Assembly: GCA_014649355.1 (NCBI GenBank)
Contig: BMSW01000003.1
Coordinates: forward strand, 434,001-498,000
Direction of reading: 5' to 3'
Length of the DNA: 64,000 nucleotides
Origin: Streptomyces althioticus
GTDB taxonomy: Bacteria > Actinomycetota > Actinomycetes > Streptomycetales > Streptomycetaceae
Shown piece after piece: positions 7,490-14,684 of the stretch. Numbering within the stretch: the stretch's first letter is position 1; each line of letters begins with the position of its first letter. Position numbers and translations under genes: made by a program. Below the pieces are notes generated by a model. The model saw only the letters and a list, made by a program, of their open reading frames with translations, did no database searches and was not told the origin of the DNA.

Positions 7490-8653
7490 CTACGCCAGAC
7501 CGGCCGCGAGCAGTTCGACGAAGCCGATGTCCTCGTTGGCGACGCCGAAGGCCTCCGCGCGCAGCAGGGTCCGCTCCGCCCAGGCGCGGTGCGGCTTAAC
7601 CTCGTTCATCTTGTTGGTGTACGCGGACCGCAGTACACCCCCGCCGTCGCGTTCCGGCCGGAGGATGTCCTGCGCGTCGCTGAACTCCTCGTGGCTGACG
7701 ACGGACAGCGCGTGCACGGGCAGGACGTGGGAGGGGTGGATGCAGGTCTTGCCGAGGAGGCCGTTGGCGCGGTCCAGGGAGATCTCGCGGAGCAGGCCGT
7801 CCATGGCGTGCTCGATGAGCTTCTGGCGCAGCGCGGTGGCCTCCACCTCCAGGAAGGGGCTCTGCCGCAGCTGCGGTTTGAACATGCGCTCCTGCACCCG
7901 GAAGTACTCCCAGACGGGCCCGGTCACGGTGAAGCCGGTGCCGTCGGCGCGGCCGAGCATGTTCACCACGTCGGAGATCACGGAGGCGACGACCTGGATG
8001 TCGTACGCGGTCATGTCGGGGCCGCGGCGCAGCCCGTAGGAGGAGCAGAAGTCGGTGACGCCCAGGCGCAGGGCGAGCACGCGGTCGCGGTACTTGTCGA
8101 CGGCGCGGAAGATGCCTTCGAGGGTCTCGACGCGGCTTTCGCGGTAGAGCAGCTCGGGCGACTCGAGCACCGGCATGGCGAAGAGGCGGCGGCCGGAGGC
8201 GGACTCGGCGGCGGTGAGCGCCTCCAGGAAGGGCAGGCCGCGCTCGGCGGTGAACTTGGGCAGCACGAATCCGGACAGCACCGCGACGGCGGGGCCGAGC
8301 CGTCGGACCAGGTCCCCGATCTGTTCGGGCTCGCGGACCCGGACGAACAGCAGCGGCAGGTCCGCCCCGGGCCGTCCCGCGAGGTCGGTGAGCTGGCGGA
8401 CCAGGTTCTCCTCGCCGGCGACGACCTCGGCGTCGCTGATGGAGTCCTCCAGGCACAGCACCATGGAGACGACGCCGTGGGCGCCCTGCTTGAGGACGTC
8501 GTCGGCGAGCCGGGGCCGCGTGGCGGGGCTGTAGAGCGTGGCGCCGAGCGCCGCGGACAGGACCCGGGCCGGGGAGTCGGCGGTGAACTCGCAGGGCTCC
8601 CGATAGAAGAGACGTTTCCGCACCTCAGGGGCGATGTGCCCGAAATGACGCAT
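7490..8653 (-). CDS. CitE-like (HpcH/HpaI superfamily) TIM-barrel C-C lyase of the Ter module
   Basis: This 387-residue protein begins MRHFGHIAPEVRKRLFY and has the TIM-barrel features of the citrate-lyase beta/HpcH-HpaI aldolase family: a Mg-binding LCLEDSI segment, FVLPKFTAERG, AMPVLESPELLYRE, and LRLGVTDFCSSYGLRRG followed by GKTCIHPSHV, the typical KxxIHP-like element. CitE-like lyases of this subgroup occur in ter operons together with the PRTases and HAD phosphatase and are thought to build or trim the metabolite's side chain. It is the first gene of the minus-strand module, diverging from a terD gene. The real substrate is unknown. The start is fixed by family-like N-terminal sequence at an ATG. 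Confidence 0.88.
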   Translation of the reverse strand: MRHFGHIAPEVRKRLFYREPCEFTADSPARVLSAALGATLYSPATRPRLADDVLKQGAHGVVSMVLCLEDSISDAEVVAGEENLVRQLTDLAGRPGADLPLLFVRVREPEQIGDLVRRLGPAVAVLSGFVLPKFTAERGLPFLEALTAAESASGRRLFAMPVLESPELLYRESRVETLEGIFRAVDKYRDRVLALRLGVTDFCSSYGLRRGPDMTAYDIQVVASVISDVVNMLGRADGTGFTVTGPVWEYFRVQERMFKPQLRQSPFLEVEATALRQKLIEHAMDGLLREISLDRANGLLGKTCIHPSHVLPVHALSVVSHEEFSDAQDILRPERDGGGVLRSAYTNKMNEVKPHRAWAERTLLRAEAFGVANEDIGFVELLAAGLA

Positions 8654-8826
8654 TGAACTCCCCCGTGGCTGTAGTGGACTCTGTGGAGTGCAGGAAGGTG
8701 GCCGGTAATAGTACGTAAAAGTCCTTGTCGGCGGTTCCCTCCGGGCATGAACTTCAGGTAACCCCGTGGTGACGGAGCCAACCCCCCGCATTGTCGTGAC
8801 CAGGACGGAGAAGGCAGGATGACCGC
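8654..8826. promoter_or_regulatory. Divergent promoter region, CitE-like gene / terD
   Basis: This 173-base spacer separates oppositely oriented Ter genes and must hold both start regions. It contains an AT-richer patch (GGTAATAGTACGTAAAAG near 8703-8720) unusual in this sequence. I saw no convincing palindrome and cannot assign -35/-10 boxes. AGGA at about 8814-8817 serves as the ribosome site for terD. Confidence 0.4.
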
Positions 8827-9762
8827 ATGACGCACGCGATGCTGAAGGGGTCGAACGTTCCTCTCGAGGCCACCACGGTACGCGCCGTGCTGCGCTGGTC
8901 TCCCGGGCAGGGGGTGCCGGACGTGGACGCCTCCGCGCTGCTCCTCGGTCTCGACGGCCGCGTGCGCTCCGACGAGGACTTCGTCTTCTACAACCAGCCC
9001 CGGCACCCGTCCGGGAAGGTGTGGCGGCTCGGCAAGAAGCGCGTGGCCGAGGGCCTGACCGACACGATCCAGACAGACCTCGCCGGTGTCGAGTCCGGTG
9101 TCGGCCGGATTCTGCTCGTGGCGTCGGCGGACGGGGTGACGTTCGACCGCGTGCAGGCGCTGCGCATCCTGCTGCACGACGCGCAGAACCCGGACGGGGA
9201 GGCGCTGGCGTACTTCGACGTGAAGCCGGAGACGGGCCAGGAGACGGCGCTGATCTGCGGCGAGCTGTACCGGCGCGGGGAGGGCTGGAAGTTCCGGGCG
9301 CTCGGCGAGGGCTATTCGAACGGCCTGGAGGGTCTGGCGACCGACTTCGGCATCTCGGTGGACGAGTCGGAGGCCGCCGAGGAGCCGGAGGCGTCCGCCG
9401 CGCCCGAGCCGCCCGCGTCCACCTCGCCGGACGCGGTGACACAGGCGCAGGCACCGGCGGCGCCCGCCCCGGAGGTGTCCCGCCCGCTGCCTCCCGAGCA
9501 GCCGCACTCCGGCGTGCCCACGCAGCCCGCGTACGGCTATCCGCCGCAGCAGCCCCCGGCCGGCACGCCCGTGGCCGCGCAGCCCGCCTACGGCTACCCG
9601 CACCCGACGAGCCCGCCCCCGCACGGCTATCCGGCGCCCGCGCCCGCCACGGCGGCGGCCCAGGCGGCGCAGGACCGGTACGGCTTCCCGCCCCCGGCCA
9701 CGGGCGCGCCCGACCCGGAGTTCCGGCTGCCGCCGCAGGGGCCGCAGTTCATCGGACGCTAG
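8827..9762 (+). CDS. TerD-family protein with a Tyr-Gly-Tyr-Pro-rich C-terminal tail
   Basis: This is a 311-residue protein. Residues 1-180 form a TerD domain recognised by [29 protein letters not shown] and [28 protein letters not shown]. The Asp-rich calcium-binding segments are less acidic than in the two paired TerD genes at 12-13 kb, and the usual D-x-D-A-S motif is shortened to VDAS. The last 130 residues are low-complexity Pro/Ala/Gln with PAYGYP repeated twice and HGYPAP, YGFPPP variants, suggesting a flexible adhesive or phase-separating tail. It is the only plus-strand Ter gene and is divergent from the CitE-like gene, so expression may be shared. TerD proteins bind calcium and act in metal, tellurite or envelope stress responses. 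Confidence 0.88.
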   Translation: MTHAMLKGSNVPLEATTVRAVLRWSPGQGVPDVDASALLLGLDGRVRSDEDFVFYNQPRHPSGKVWRLGKKRVAEGLTDTIQTDLAGVESGVGRILLVASADGVTFDRVQALRILLHDAQNPDGEALAYFDVKPETGQETALICGELYRRGEGWKFRALGEGYSNGLEGLATDFGISVDESEAAEEPEASAAPEPPASTSPDAVTQAQAPAAPAPEVSRPLPPEQPHSGVPTQPAYGYPPQQPPAGTPVAAQPAYGYPHPTSPPPHGYPAPAPATAAAQAAQDRYGFPPPATGAPDPEFRLPPQGPQFIGR

Positions 9763-9790
9763 ACGGGGCGGTCACCGGGCCGGCCGTGCC

Positions 9791-10528
9791 TCAGCGGTCG
9801 GCCTTCGTCTTGAAGCCCCGGCCCCACTGCAGGCCCCAGCCGTACAGCCGGTCCAGCTCGCCCTGGAAGCCGTAGACGAACCGCACCTCGCGGCGCACGA
9901 CGATCTCGTTCTTCACGTTCTCGATCAGCACCACCGCGCAGGAACGGGCCTGCGGCTGGCGTTCGTCGAGGGAGATCTCGATGCGCGGGCCGTTGCTCGG
10001 GTAGAGCGTGACGACGGCCTTGGTGCGGTCGAAGGCGGGCGTCTGGTCGTAGATGTAGACGAAGACCAGCAGGCGTTTGATGTTCTCCCGCTGGTCGAGG
10101 TTGACGTAGAGCGTCTCGCCGGAGGCGGAGCCGAACCGGTCGTCGCCGCTGAGCTTCACGTACGGCGGGCCGTTGACCTCGCCGAGGTAGCCGCCGAGGG
10201 GCTGGACCACGCCCTTGGTGCCGTCCTGCAGCTCGTACAGACAGCCCAGGTCGAGGTCGACGTTGACCATGGACTGGCTGTGTCCGACGACCTCCGGCGG
10301 CCTGAGCGCCTTGAACGGGTGGCGCAGCAGGCTCTCCCGCTGCGGGCCGCCGATGTCGGAGGTGCGCATCTGCCAGCTCAGGTTGACCCGCAGATGACCG
10401 GTGGCCGCGCCCTGCTTGGTCAGCGACACCTGCCCGTGCCGCTTGGTCAGCTCGATGGCGTTGGTGGCCGCGTTGCCGGAGTCGAAGTCGTCGTTCCGGC
10501 CGCGCCACAGTCCGTCCAGTAAACCCAT
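9791..10528 (-). CDS. TerA-like TerD-superfamily protein
   Basis: This 245-residue protein starts MGLLDGLWRGRNDDFDSG. It carries the TerA-type sequence IELTKRHGQVSLTKQG, then DLDLGCLYELQDGTKGVVQPLGG, a typical stretch of this TerD-fold branch, and ends with RFVYGFQGELDRLYGWGLQWGRG. TerA/TerF-like members lack the complete calcium motifs of TerD and are proposed scaffolds or sensors that work with TerD and TerC. It is the last gene of the minus-strand run, convergent with the tailed terD 28 bases away and separated from the TerC-like gene by a strong hairpin. The function is inferred from family and context only. Confidence 0.82.
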   Translation of the reverse strand: MGLLDGLWRGRNDDFDSGNAATNAIELTKRHGQVSLTKQGAATGHLRVNLSWQMRTSDIGGPQRESLLRHPFKALRPPEVVGHSQSMVNVDLDLGCLYELQDGTKGVVQPLGGYLGEVNGPPYVKLSGDDRFGSASGETLYVNLDQRENIKRLLVFVYIYDQTPAFDRTKAVVTLYPSNGPRIEISLDERQPQARSCAVVLIENVKNEIVVRREVRFVYGFQGELDRLYGWGLQWGRGFKTKADR

Positions 10529-10593
10529 TCCCGCCCCAAGTCCACTCGTCGAACCCCCGCCGGTGGCCGCGGGGCGCCGGTGCGCCGCACGGC

Positions 10594-10638
10594 CGACGGG
10601 GCGGCCTGCGAGGACTGCTCCTCGTGGCCGCCCCGTCG
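10594..10638 (-). terminator. Strong two-part hairpin downstream of the DUF475/TerC gene
   Basis: CGACGGGGCGGCC pairs perfectly with GGCCGCCCCGTCG (13 bp). Nested inside is CGAGGA/TCCTCG around a CTGC loop. It lies between the TerC-like gene and the TerA-like gene on the same strand, so it is a terminator or a strong attenuator lowering terA expression. Confidence 0.8.
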
Positions 10639-10663
10639 AGAGCGTTCCTCACCCGGAGGGCTG

Positions 10664-11803
10664 TCACACCCCGGACGAGACCTCGGTCTTCTCGCCCGCC
10701 TGCCCCTCGGCCTCCGCGATGCGCTTGTTGCGGCGCACGGAGGACCAGAAGGAGGCGCCGATCAGGACGACGCCGATGAGACCGGTGATGATCTCGTTGA
10801 TCTCGTACTGGATGGTGACGAGCAGGATCATCGCCAGGGCGCCGATGGCGTAGTGCGCGCCGTGCTCCAGGTACACGTAGTCGTCCAGGGTGCCCTGGCG
10901 GACCAGGTAGACCGTGAGCGAACGGACGTACATGGCGCCGATACCGAGGCCGAGCGCCATCAGGACGATGTCGTTGGTGATGGCGAAGGCGCCGATGACG
11001 CCGTCGAAGGAGAAGGACGCGTCCAGGACCTCGAGGTAGAGGAACATGAAGAACGCGGCCTTGCCGGCCAGGGCGATCGCCGACTTGGGCTTGCCCTCGC
11101 GGGCCGCCTTCTCCTCCTCCTCGTGCTCCTGTTCCTCCTCCTCTTCGAGCTTGTCCTCGAAGTAGCCGGAGAGCCCGCCCACGATCATGTAGGTGATCAG
11201 ACCGGCGATACCGGCCAGCAGGACGGTCTCCGCCTTGTCCACGTGTGTGCCGCCGTGCTGGTGGGCGTGGGTGGCGAAGGTCATGGCGGAGATCAGCAGG
11301 ATGATCAGCGCGATGCAGACCGACAGCATGTCGACCTTGCCGAGCTTGGCCAGCGGCCGCTCCAGCCAGGCCAGCCACTTGATCTCCCGGTCCTCGAAGA
11401 TGAAGTCGAGGAAGATCATGAGCAGGAACATGCCGCCGAAGGCCGCGATGGCCGGGTGGGCGTCGGTGACGAGCTCCTGGTAACGGTCCTTGTCGCTGAG
11501 CGCGAGGTCGACGGCCTCGATCGGACCGAGCTGCGCGCTGATCGCGACGATGACGACGGGGAAGACCAGTCGCATGCCGAAGACGGCGATCAGGATGCCG
11601 ACGGTGAGGAAGATCTTCTGCCAGAAGGCATTCATCTTCTTCAGGATTCCGGCGTTGACCACCGCGTTGTCGAAGGACAGCGAGATCTCGAGGATCGAGA
11701 GGATCGCCACGATCCCGAAGGCGGTCCACCCCCCGAAGAGGAATGCTGCGACCAGGCCGAGCGCGGTCACCGCGAACGACCAGCCGAAGGTTTTCAGAAC
11801 CAC
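10664..11803 (-). CDS. DUF475/TerC-superfamily integral membrane protein
   Basis: This 379-residue protein has about eight or nine TM segments. It contains two copies of the TerC hallmark: EISLSFDNAVVNAGIL at about residues 39-54 and VLDASFSFDGVIGAFAIT at about 260-280, each with intramembrane acidic residues suited to metal passage. Between the halves lies a very acidic cytoplasmic loop (EDKLEEEEEQEHEEEEK at about 215-231). TerC-type proteins export or sense metal ions and anchor Ter complexes to the membrane; some TerC homologues load Mn into exported enzymes. The GTG start follows a 48-base gap from terD, so it is probably co-transcribed with the two upstream terD genes. Confidence 0.9.
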   Translation of the reverse strand: MVLKTFGWSFAVTALGLVAAFLFGGWTAFGIVAILSILEISLSFDNAVVNAGILKKMNAFWQKIFLTVGILIAVFGMRLVFPVVIVAISAQLGPIEAVDLALSDKDRYQELVTDAHPAIAAFGGMFLLMIFLDFIFEDREIKWLAWLERPLAKLGKVDMLSVCIALIILLISAMTFATHAHQHGGTHVDKAETVLLAGIAGLITYMIVGGLSGYFEDKLEEEEEQEHEEEEKAAREGKPKSAIALAGKAAFFMFLYLEVLDASFSFDGVIGAFAITNDIVLMALGLGIGAMYVRSLTVYLVRQGTLDDYVYLEHGAHYAIGALAMILLVTIQYEINEIITGLIGVVLIGASFWSSVRRNKRIAEAEGQAGEKTEVSSGV

Positions 11804-11851
11804 TGGCTACCCCATGTGTGTGTACGGGTCTCCCCCGCCGCCGTGGCGGCT

Positions 11852-12427
11852 TTACGAAACGTTGACCCCGAAGTCTAGAGCGATGCCCCGCAGACCCGAC
11901 GCGTACCCCTGCCCTACTGCACGGAACTTCCACTCACCCTGGTAACGGTAGAGCTCACCGAAGATCATCGCGGTTTCCGTGGAGGCGTCCTCGCTGAGGT
12001 CGTAGCGGGCGAGCTCCTGGCCGTCCGCCTGGTTCACGACGCGGATGAAGGCGTTGCTGACCTGGCCGAAGGTCTGGCCGCGCTCGTCCGCCATGTGGAT
12101 CGAGACCGGGAAGACGATCTTGTCGCACTGCTGCGGCACCTTGGAGAGGTCCACCAGCAGGGACTCGTCGTCGCCGTCGCCCTCACCCGTGAGGTTGTCG
12201 CCGGTGTGCTCCACGGAGCCGTCGGGGCTCTTGAGCTGGTTGTAGAAGATGAACCACTCGTCGCCCATGACGCGGCCGCCGCTGCACAGCAGGGCGCTGG
12301 CGTCCAGGTCGAAGTCGGCGCCCGTGGTGGAGCGCGCGTCCCAGCCGAGCCCGACCATCACCTGCGTGAGGTTGGGTGCGGCCTTGGACAGAGAGACGTT
12401 TCCCCCTTTGGCGAGCGTGACGCCCAT
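11852..12427 (-). CDS. terD: TerD family calcium-binding stress protein
   Basis: This 191-residue single-domain TerD protein has canonical features: [35 protein letters not shown] with the Ca-binding Asp cluster, [20 protein letters not shown], a second acidic patch GEGDGDDES, and [15 protein letters not shown] near the end. The ATG is preceded by GGAGGGGGA. It is a close paralogue of the upstream gene (roughly three quarters identical by eye), so the pair arose by tandem duplication. It lies between that gene and the TerC-like gene. The gene symbol refers to the family; which paralogue corresponds to plasmid-encoded TerD or TerE cannot be told from sequence alone. Confidence 0.93.
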   Translation of the reverse strand: MGVTLAKGGNVSLSKAAPNLTQVMVGLGWDARSTTGADFDLDASALLCSGGRVMGDEWFIFYNQLKSPDGSVEHTGDNLTGEGDGDDESLLVDLSKVPQQCDKIVFPVSIHMADERGQTFGQVSNAFIRVVNQADGQELARYDLSEDASTETAMIFGELYRYQGEWKFRAVGQGYASGLRGIALDFGVNVS

Positions 12428-12490
12428 GATGCTGGTCCCCCTCCGGGTGGTGTTTCCAGGTGGTCCTGCGCTCCCCCGCGAGGGGGCGTC

Positions 12491-12527
12491 CCCGGGCGCC
12501 GCGCGTGGAGTGCGCGCGGCGCCCGGG
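12491..12527 (-). terminator. Perfect 15-bp hairpin between the tandem terD genes
   Basis: CCCGGGCGCCGCGCG pairs without mismatch with CGCGCGGCGCCCGGG around a 7-base loop, 51 bases after the stop of the upstream terD copy. A smaller hairpin, CCCCC-GCGA-GGGGG, follows at 12473-12486. They probably terminate or attenuate read-through into the second terD copy. There is no U-tract. Confidence 0.78.
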
Positions 12528-12578
12528 CGGTGGCCGTACGGGACGGCCGCTCCGGTCTGTACCCGGGACGTGCCCGGC

Positions 12579-13154
12579 TCAGACGTTCACGCCGAAGTCC
12601 TGCGCGATGCCGCGCAGGCCCGAGGCGTAGCCCTGGCCGATGGCGCGGAACTTCCACTCCGCGCCGTGGCGGTACAGCTCGCCGAAGACCATGGCGGTCT
12701 CGGTCGAGGCGTCCTCCGACAGGTCGTAACGGGCGATCTCGGTGCCGCCGGCCTGGTTGACGACGCGGATGAACGCGTTGCGCACCTGGCCGAAGGACTG
12801 CTGGCGGTTCTCGGCGTCGTAGATGGAGACCGGGAAGACGATCTTCTCGACGTCGGCCGGGACGGCGGCCAGGTTGACCTTGATCGCCTCGTCGTCGCCC
12901 TCGCCCTCACCGGTGGTGTTGTCACCGGTGTGCTCGACGGAGCCGTCGGGGCTCTTGAGGTTGTTGAAGAAGACGAAGTTCGCGTCGCTGGCGACCTTGC
13001 CCGAGCTGTTCAGCAGGAGGGCGCTGGCGTCCAGGTCGAAGTCGGTGCCGGTCGTGGTACGGACGTCCCACCCCAGTCCGACGATGACCGCGGTCAGGCC
13101 CGGCGCCTCCTTGCTCAGCGATACGTTGCCGCCCTTGCTGAGGCTGACTCCCAC
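12579..13154 (-). CDS. terD: TerD family calcium-binding stress protein (upstream paralogue)
   Basis: This 191-residue TerD protein has [40 protein letters not shown], the acidic GEGEGDDEA and [15 protein letters not shown]. The GTG start was chosen because GGGAGGACTC sits just upstream and because it gives the family start [15 protein letters not shown] candidate -10 element TAGGAT occurs on the minus strand at 13221-13226 without an obvious -35. It is the first gene of the minus-strand terD-terD-terC run and is separated from the next copy by a strong hairpin. This separation suggests it is the most expressed TerD of the locus. The proteins probably bind calcium and respond to envelope or metal stress. 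Confidence 0.93.
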   Translation of the reverse strand: MGVSLSKGGNVSLSKEAPGLTAVIVGLGWDVRTTTGTDFDLDASALLLNSSGKVASDANFVFFNNLKSPDGSVEHTGDNTTGEGEGDDEAIKVNLAAVPADVEKIVFPVSIYDAENRQQSFGQVRNAFIRVVNQAGGTEIARYDLSEDASTETAMVFGELYRHGAEWKFRAIGQGYASGLRGIAQDFGVNV

Positions 13155-13267
13155 GAGTCCTCCCTTGGTGTCCCGGGGGCGGGATGCCCCGTTGTGCATG
13201 GATGTCGGATCAACGAGTCGATCCTAGTGACGGGTTCCCCGAGCCCGCAGGCCCTGGGGACGGACGA

Positions 13268-13726
13268 TCACAGGGTGTCGAGCGCCTCGAGGTACTCGCC
13301 GGCGTCACGGGCGTCCGCCATCCCGCTGCTCACGGTGGCGCGTACGACGCCCTGCCGGTCGATCACGAAGGTGCCCCTGACGGCGCAGCCCTTGTCCTCG
13401 TCGAAGACGCCGTAGGCGCGCGAGACGTTGCCGTGCGGCCAGAAGTCGCTGAGCAGCGGGAAGGGAAGATCCTCCTGCTCGCCGAAGACGCGCAGGGTGT
13501 GGATCGAGTCGTTGGAGACGGCGAGCACCTCGGCGTCGCGCTCGGCGAACTGCTCCAGCCGGTCGCGGATCTCGCTCAGCTCGCCGGTGCAGACACCGGT
13601 GAAGGCGAACGGGTAGAAGAGCAGCACGACGTTCTTCTGCCCACGGAAGTCGGACAGACGCACCGGGGCGCCGTGGTTGTCCTTGAGTTCGAAGTCGGGG
13701 GCCTGCGCTCCGACCGGGATCGTCAT
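13268..13726 (-). CDS. AhpE-type one-Cys peroxiredoxin
   Basis: This 152-residue AhpC/TSA-family protein has peroxidatic Cys46 in FYPFAFTGVCTGELSE, the PxxxT/SxxC motif with Leu-Leu-Phe-Tyr before it. The conserved Arg probably lies in AVRGTFVIDRQG. A second Cys (114) is not at the usual resolving position, which fits the mycobacterial AhpE class that uses an external thiol such as mycothiol or mycoredoxin. The cytosolic role is to reduce peroxides and peroxynitrite. The ATG was chosen because MTIPVGAQAPDFEL is the family N-terminus. It lies between DUF3052 and terD; the DUF3052-AhpE-aceE neighbourhood also occurs in mycobacteria (established knowledge). Confidence 0.9.
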   Translation of the reverse strand: MTIPVGAQAPDFELKDNHGAPVRLSDFRGQKNVVLLFYPFAFTGVCTGELSEIRDRLEQFAERDAEVLAVSNDSIHTLRVFGEQEDLPFPLLSDFWPHGNVSRAYGVFDEDKGCAVRGTFVIDRQGVVRATVSSGMADARDAGEYLEALDTL

Positions 13727-13844
13727 CGTCGTCCTCGTCCCTCCGGGGTGGTGCCGTGCGACCACCCTACGCAGGCGGGACGAGGGTCCCTCGAACGGGC
13801 CGACGCGTGCGGCGAACGCCGCCGCCGGCCCGTCCGGGGATGTG

Positions 13845-14282
13845 TCACCGCTTCGACTTGGCGGCCTTCGGGGTCGCCAGCCGGCTGCCGCTCCAGTCCT
13901 TGCCCACGCTGACGCTCTTGGACGCCGTCAGGCCGGCCGTGGTGGCGGCCTCCGAGATCTCACTCGGCTCGACGTAGCCGTCCCGGCCGGTCTTCGGCGT
14001 GAGCAGCAGGATCGCGCCGCCCTCTTCGATGTACGTGGTGGCATCCACCAGCGCATCCGTCAGGTCGCCGTCGTCGTCACGGAACCACAGCACAACGGCG
14101 TCGGCCACGTCGTCGTAGTCCTCGTCGACAAGGTCGCTCTCGATGACGCCCTCGATGGCCTCGCGGAGCTCCTGGTCGACGTCGTCGTCGTAGCCGATCT
14201 CCTGGACCACCTGCCCGGGCTGGAACCCCAGCCTGGCGGCAGGGTTCGTCCGCTCCTCCGCGTGGTCCGCGGTCGCGCTCAC
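13845..14282 (-). CDS. DUF3052 family protein
   Basis: This 145-residue acidic soluble protein contains RLGFQPGQVVQEIGYDDDVD, DADAVVLWFRDDDGDLTDAL-type sequence, YIEEGGAILLLTPKTGRDGYVEPSEI and a basic C-terminus (KAAKSKR). These are features of the actinobacterial DUF3052 family, which has a flavodoxin-like or ATP-cone-like fold and unknown function. The GTG start is supported by AGGAGG seven bases upstream; an ATG further upstream lacks such a site. It is divergent from aceE across 402 bases. Conservation of this adjacency in actinobacteria suggests a link to pyruvate dehydrogenase, but no activity can be assigned. Confidence 0.87.
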   Translation of the reverse strand: MSATADHAEERTNPAARLGFQPGQVVQEIGYDDDVDQELREAIEGVIESDLVDEDYDDVADAVVLWFRDDDGDLTDALVDATTYIEEGGAILLLTPKTGRDGYVEPSEISEAATTAGLTASKSVSVGKDWSGSRLATPKAAKSKR

Positions 14283-14684
14283 GGGTTGCCTCCTGATCAT
14301 GTCTTGGGAATATCTCAGCCACGCGCGTGCGCGAAGCATTGGCCGTAGTCCACACGGGCGGGACGGATCGCGCAAGTACCCGGCCGTGCGGACCGCCGAA
14401 ACGGTGACGATCCTGGCCGGGTCACCGCAACTCCAGGCACCCCGTCTCCGTCAGCAGTGATGGACACCACACCTTTGTGCCCCGTTTGGGCGTTTGGGAA
14501 CCGTCTGTGGGTACGAGACTCGCATGTACTCGCCCCTTGGGTCACCGTACCGGCCGCGCCGGGGGATTACCTCTCGGTAGAGATGACGTCCGCGGTCGCT
14601 AGGTGGAGCATGGGAGCGGCGCACACGGGCCGTGGCGAGCGAGACGACGGCCCATTCACGGCCCTCTGACAGGTAAGGAACAGC
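14283..14684. promoter_or_regulatory. 402-base divergent leader/promoter region, DUF3052 / aceE
   Basis: No convincing gene lies here; a 70-codon frame at 14457-14669 has no family resemblance and no codon-position bias I trust. The region must contain the aceE promoter and a long leader. The only small symmetry seen is TACC-TCTC-GGTA at 14568-14579. AGGTAAGGAA at about 14671-14680 is the aceE ribosome site. I cannot place -35/-10 boxes. Confidence 0.45.

Noticed and set aside
8654..8826. Riboswitch or structured RNA in the terD/CitE divergent region
   Set aside because: No conserved riboswitch motif and no long stem was found; only an AT-richer patch.
14457..14669. 70-codon frame in the aceE leader
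   Set aside because: No family resemblance, no ribosome site and no consistent third-position GC bias. It is treated as leader sequence.
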